A stretch of 64,000 nucleotides of DNA from CAWIJJ01 sp963836405 (GTDB lineage: Bacteria > Acidobacteriota > Terriglobia > Bryobacterales > Bryobacteraceae): NCBI GenBank assembly GCA_963836405.1, contig CAWIJL010000004.1, positions 124,001 through 188,000 on the forward strand, written 5' to 3'. Positions within the stretch are counted from its first letter, which is position 1. Each line of letters opens with the position of its first letter. The notes below the pieces were generated by a model that worked only from the letters and a program-made list of their open reading frames with translations, ran no database searches and was not told where the DNA came from. Position numbers and translations under genes: made by a program. Positions 61,438 to 64,000 of the stretch are shown in pieces.

Positions 61438-63057
61438 TCAGGCGGCTGCCAGGAGGTCCACGATATCCTGGATGGCCTTGTCGGCCTTGTGATAGGCAGC
61501 TTCCAGTTTGCTGTTTGGTCGGCACGCAGGATCGGGTCTGTGGTGGAAGCGGCTGTTGGCGAGAGGGCCGCAGAGTCGCTTATGGAAGAACAGGAACAAC
61601 AGCGCAACCTGTAGGCCTTTGGCACTGAGGCGGTAGGCATAGCGGCGGCCGTCGCGTTCGAGCAGGCCATGACCTTTCAACTTCCGGAGGTCGTAGCGGA
61701 GTTGATTCAGACCGTAGGTTTTGGCGGAAAGCGCGAAGGTGGTGAGCACGGTCTGGTGAATCTGTTTGGCCGTCCAGCCGCCGACGGCAGTTCCGCCATG
61801 CAGGAGGACTTCCATCAGGCGAATGATCCGGGTTTCATGGATTTTGATTCCGGGATACCGGACGGTACCGATGGTCACCGGCAGTGCCAGCCGTTGCAGA
61901 AGCGGGAAATCCACATGGACGTTGAGCCACTGGGCCTGGCAATCGGCGAAACCATCGGTAATGGTCTGGAATCGTTTACGCACCGCATCCAGGTGAGTGA
62001 GACCTTTCTTCAGTCCGAAGTCGCGCAGATTGTTGGAAACCAGTTCATTGCGCAAGAACCGGGAGAACTTTTCATACTGCTTGAGGAAGGAGTTTTTCCA
62101 ATAGGCTCGGAAGACGTGATGCCCATGCTCGATCTGCTCGATGACCGTCGCCAGTTTGCCGCGTAGTCGCTTATTGAGCCGGACACCGAAGATTTCGCTG
62201 ATGCGATGGGCCGTCAAACGCCAGAGCCCGAGTTCACAACTTCGCTCGAAGATTTTGTGGATGGGAAAGTGGCGCTTGAAGATGAAGTTGCGGCAGTACT
62301 CGATCTGCGCGATGGCGTAAAACCGCGACAGGTTCATCTGGCTGCGTTCCTTTTTGGAGAACTTCGGCCCCAACAGAAATGTCCAGTAATCGAGTTGCTT
62401 GCCGATGATCTCCGCGCTCAGCCGGTCGGCGGCCGCCTGTAGTTCGGCCACACTATCCACTGCCAGGAAAGCGTTGTCGTTCTTGCGGAAGCCGATCTGC
62501 TTTCGCTTCAGTTCCTGTTCGATGAAAGAGTGACCGTTGAGCCAGTAGGTCGCATGAAAGGGAAAGAAGCTCGCCACACGTACGATGATGGGGCCCAGAA
62601 CGGCATCCCGGATATAGAAATAGTAATGGGTGAAACGGCTTCGTTGGTGCGCCAAAATGCGATGGTTCGGATCTTTCGTCGGGAATTTGGGGACGCTGAT
62701 GCGGAAGGTTCGGCCCTGCTCCATGCTCTTGAAGATGAAGTAGACCCCGTAGGCGTTTTTCTTCTCCATACGGCGCAGCGCGGGCAGGACGTAGTCCTCT
62801 TTGCGGGTTCCCTTTTCGGCCCACTCTATCGGGATTTCGTGGTTGCGGGCGTACGCCTCGACCCAGTCCCGGTAGTCGTTGGTGCGCTGGCTGAGGACTT
62901 CTTTACTCACCACCGGAATGCCAAGGACGTCCCGGAAGAAATAAACCACCTGCTCAGGCCGGGACAAACCGCTCAGGTATCCGTGAATGACGATGCGGTC
63001 GAAGCAGTGATAAACCAAGGACAGGAAATCCGCGAACAACTGGATGAACCGTTCCAT
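61438..63057 (-). CDS. Uncharacterised 539-residue protein, probable mobile-element gene
   Basis: The intact frame starts MERFIQLFADFLSLVYHCFD and contains IVIHGYLSGLSRPEQVVYFF, KEVLSQRTNDYRDWVEAYAR, a histidine/tyrosine-rich centre (SRFTHYYFYIRDAVLGP) and MNLSRFYAIAQIEYCRNFIF. A C-terminal winged-helix-like part (LNQLRYDLRKLKGHGLLERD, then GRRYAYRLSAKGLQVALL) follows. I recall no named family and see no standard DDE or HUH motif. It lies where the histidine kinase gene is cut, which suggests it arrived by insertion. A GTG at 63063 is an alternative start. Confidence 0.72.
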   Translation of the reverse strand: MERFIQLFADFLSLVYHCFDRIVIHGYLSGLSRPEQVVYFFRDVLGIPVVSKEVLSQRTNDYRDWVEAYARNHEIPIEWAEKGTRKEDYVLPALRRMEKKNAYGVYFIFKSMEQGRTFRISVPKFPTKDPNHRILAHQRSRFTHYYFYIRDAVLGPIIVRVASFFPFHATYWLNGHSFIEQELKRKQIGFRKNDNAFLAVDSVAELQAAADRLSAEIIGKQLDYWTFLLGPKFSKKERSQMNLSRFYAIAQIEYCRNFIFKRHFPIHKIFERSCELGLWRLTAHRISEIFGVRLNKRLRGKLATVIEQIEHGHHVFRAYWKNSFLKQYEKFSRFLRNELVSNNLRDFGLKKGLTHLDAVRKRFQTITDGFADCQAQWLNVHVDFPLLQRLALPVTIGTVRYPGIKIHETRIIRLMEVLLHGGTAVGGWTAKQIHQTVLTTFALSAKTYGLNQLRYDLRKLKGHGLLERDGRRYAYRLSAKGLQVALLFLFFHKRLCGPLANSRFHHRPDPACRPNSKLEAAYHKADKAIQDIVDLLAAA

Positions 63058-63091
63058 GCCCACGCACTATACTCTATGGAGAGAAACGACC

Positions 63092-63475
63092 GTGGGTCGC
63101 AGAACCATCAAACGTGGGTCGGCTAGACAGGTGGTGGACGGCAAGGGCTTCCGCCTCGCCGACGAAATTGGCTACATCCAAGACAAGGCCGCCGATCACG
63201 ACGGGCGGATCGTCACCATCGGCCAACTTATCCTGTTCTCCACCGACACCGGTGATGCCTGGTTGCTCGACGTCACCGACCACCTTGCGGCCCGTCTGGC
63301 CAGGGACGGGGATCCCGAACCGATCTACCTCGAGGAGACCGATACGAGCTTCGCCATCGAATGGAAGGGCCGCTATCGGATCGAGGGGCCCGCGTTCATC
63401 TACGCTGATCGCAACACCGGCCGCGTCACGACCATTCTCGGCTACCCGACACAGAAACTCGCCCCCGCGGGCTGA
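63092..63475 (+). CDS. Hypothetical protein (127 aa)
   Basis: A GTG start with a GGAGAGAAAC site gives a soluble, acidic protein with regular alternation of strands: GKGFRLADEIGYIQDKAADH, RIVTIGQLILFSTDTGDAWL, DTSFAIEWKGRYRIEGPAFI and YADRNTGRVTTILGYPTQKL. It could be longer and cut at its N-terminus by the neighbouring insertion. The family is not recognised. Confidence 0.5.
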   Translation: MGRRTIKRGSARQVVDGKGFRLADEIGYIQDKAADHDGRIVTIGQLILFSTDTGDAWLLDVTDHLAARLARDGDPEPIYLEETDTSFAIEWKGRYRIEGPAFIYADRNTGRVTTILGYPTQKLAPAG

Positions 63476-63774
63476 TCGGGAAATTTCAAATATCTTTGGC
63501 TAGAACTATCGCAGCATAAAACGTCCTGGATGCGAACCGGCATAACCGCTTTGTTCCACCTTGAGATCCGCTCTTCAGATGCAAGGGCATACAAACTGGG
63601 CGCCCAATGCAGGTCATGCTCGAACTCCCGCTACGTCCAGCTTGGGAAAACGCTCCAACTTCGTTTCCTGAAGAGTATCGTGTCTTCTGAGGCGCACGGA
63701 AGTGCACGCCGTTCCCCCAGTTTTCGCACAACGGTCCCGAATGGCGTAACAACGGCGTCACGCGGGTTCCATGC
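63476..63774. other. 299-base region with no supported gene
   Basis: Short frames exist on both strands, but none has a ribosome site or recognisable protein features. The base composition is lower in GC than the core region, which fits an island. Confidence 0.35.
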
Positions 63775-64000
63775 TTACGCGACCATTACAGTCGTCGGCA
63801 AGGCCTCTTCGACCCTCCTAAGCTCGTCGGGAATCTCCCAGTCCTGGATGACCGATTCAATTATCAGGGGTACGCTTTCAGGTATCAATTCGGCGACCAA
63901 CTGAAAAGCCCTGATCGATGAGAACGAGAGCCGGTCATGTCTGCTGGACGTGTTTACCTCACTGATGTGCACCTGTCGCAGCCTTGATTCGTAGACCTTG
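63775..64000 (-). CDS. Partial hypothetical protein running off the right edge
   Basis: On the minus strand an open frame enters from the right edge (KVYESRLRQVHISEV) and ends at 63775 with FQLVAELIPESVPLIIESVI and DELRRVEEALPTTVMVA. An internal ATG-like start at 63972 is possible, but the frame stays open to the edge, so the gene may be longer. The family is not recognised. Confidence 0.4.
   Translation of the reverse strand, partial: KVYESRLRQVHISEVNTSSRHDRLSFSSIRAFQLVAELIPESVPLIIESVIQDWEIPDELRRVEEALPTTVMVA

Overview
The window looks like chromosomal DNA of an acidobacterium, most likely of the Solibacter/Bryobacter type. The grounds are the high GC content, many secreted degradative enzymes, a carboxypeptidase-regulatory-domain TonB-dependent receptor, a PadR regulator beside a large orphan MacB-type permease (the ADOP arrangement) and many overlapping start/stop codons. 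No rRNA operon, complete tRNA or CRISPR array is visible. The taxonomic call is an inference from gene content.

Layout. 1-5.6 kb: start of an RsuA/RluB pseudouridine synthase on the minus strand, then an imidazolonepropionase-like hydrolase, a DapA-family protein without its Schiff-base lysine, a frameshifted esterase and a PLP amino-acid decarboxylase. 5.5-16.5 kb: rhodanese, alpha/beta hydrolase, FAD monooxygenase, HAD phosphatase, a DUF1080 protein, a membrane pseudokinase with a SPOR domain, a PhyH dioxygenase and a GH30 glucosidase. 16.5-26.5 kb: DinB protein, zinc alcohol dehydrogenase, sulfatase, M64 peptidase, an unrecognised protein, and a TonB-dependent receptor with its small upstream partner. 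26.8-29.5 kb is an accessory spot: an HU-like gene overlapping an HU/TIR fusion gene, a decayed HigB-HigA-SecB type toxin-antitoxin-chaperone locus, and a degenerate second copy of the TIR gene 3' end. 29.6-45.2 kb: S9 peptidase/M23 peptidase/nucleoside hydrolase operon, two Spy-like proteins, CsbD, an Omp85-like/kinase-fold-like/phosphoesterase operon, PadR plus a frameshifted ADOP permease, a methyltransferase and a CHAP-like amidase beside a lipoprotein. 45.4-55.6 kb is the housekeeping core: rimP-nusA-infB-ylxP-rbfA-apbE-hemE-hemH-hemY, tightly packed and overlapping.

At 55.58 kb an IS1634-like element with perfect 19-bp ends sits exactly at the hemY stop codon. Everything to its right is accessory. 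It holds a secreted protein, a ruined DUF4258/MqsA-type toxin-antitoxin pair, an intact vapBC pair between two tRNA-3'-end repeats, and a displaced 3' half of what looks like tRNA-Arg(CCG). Beyond that lies the edge of a probable tRNA-integrated island: a doubly frameshifted DUF3854/Toprim-like replication gene fused tail-to-tail to a truncated two-component system, and a large uncharacterised gene of mobile appearance.

Two themes stand out. One is a possibly undescribed nucleoid-linked TIR module, made of an arm-less HU-like protein plus an HU-like/TIR fusion. The other is repeated, specific decay of toxin genes (internal deletions) next to better preserved antitoxin or chaperone genes. Several single-base frameshifts in otherwise intact genes (about 4008, 28560, 41935, 60309 and 60412) could be real or could be assembly errors. 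They are flagged as such.
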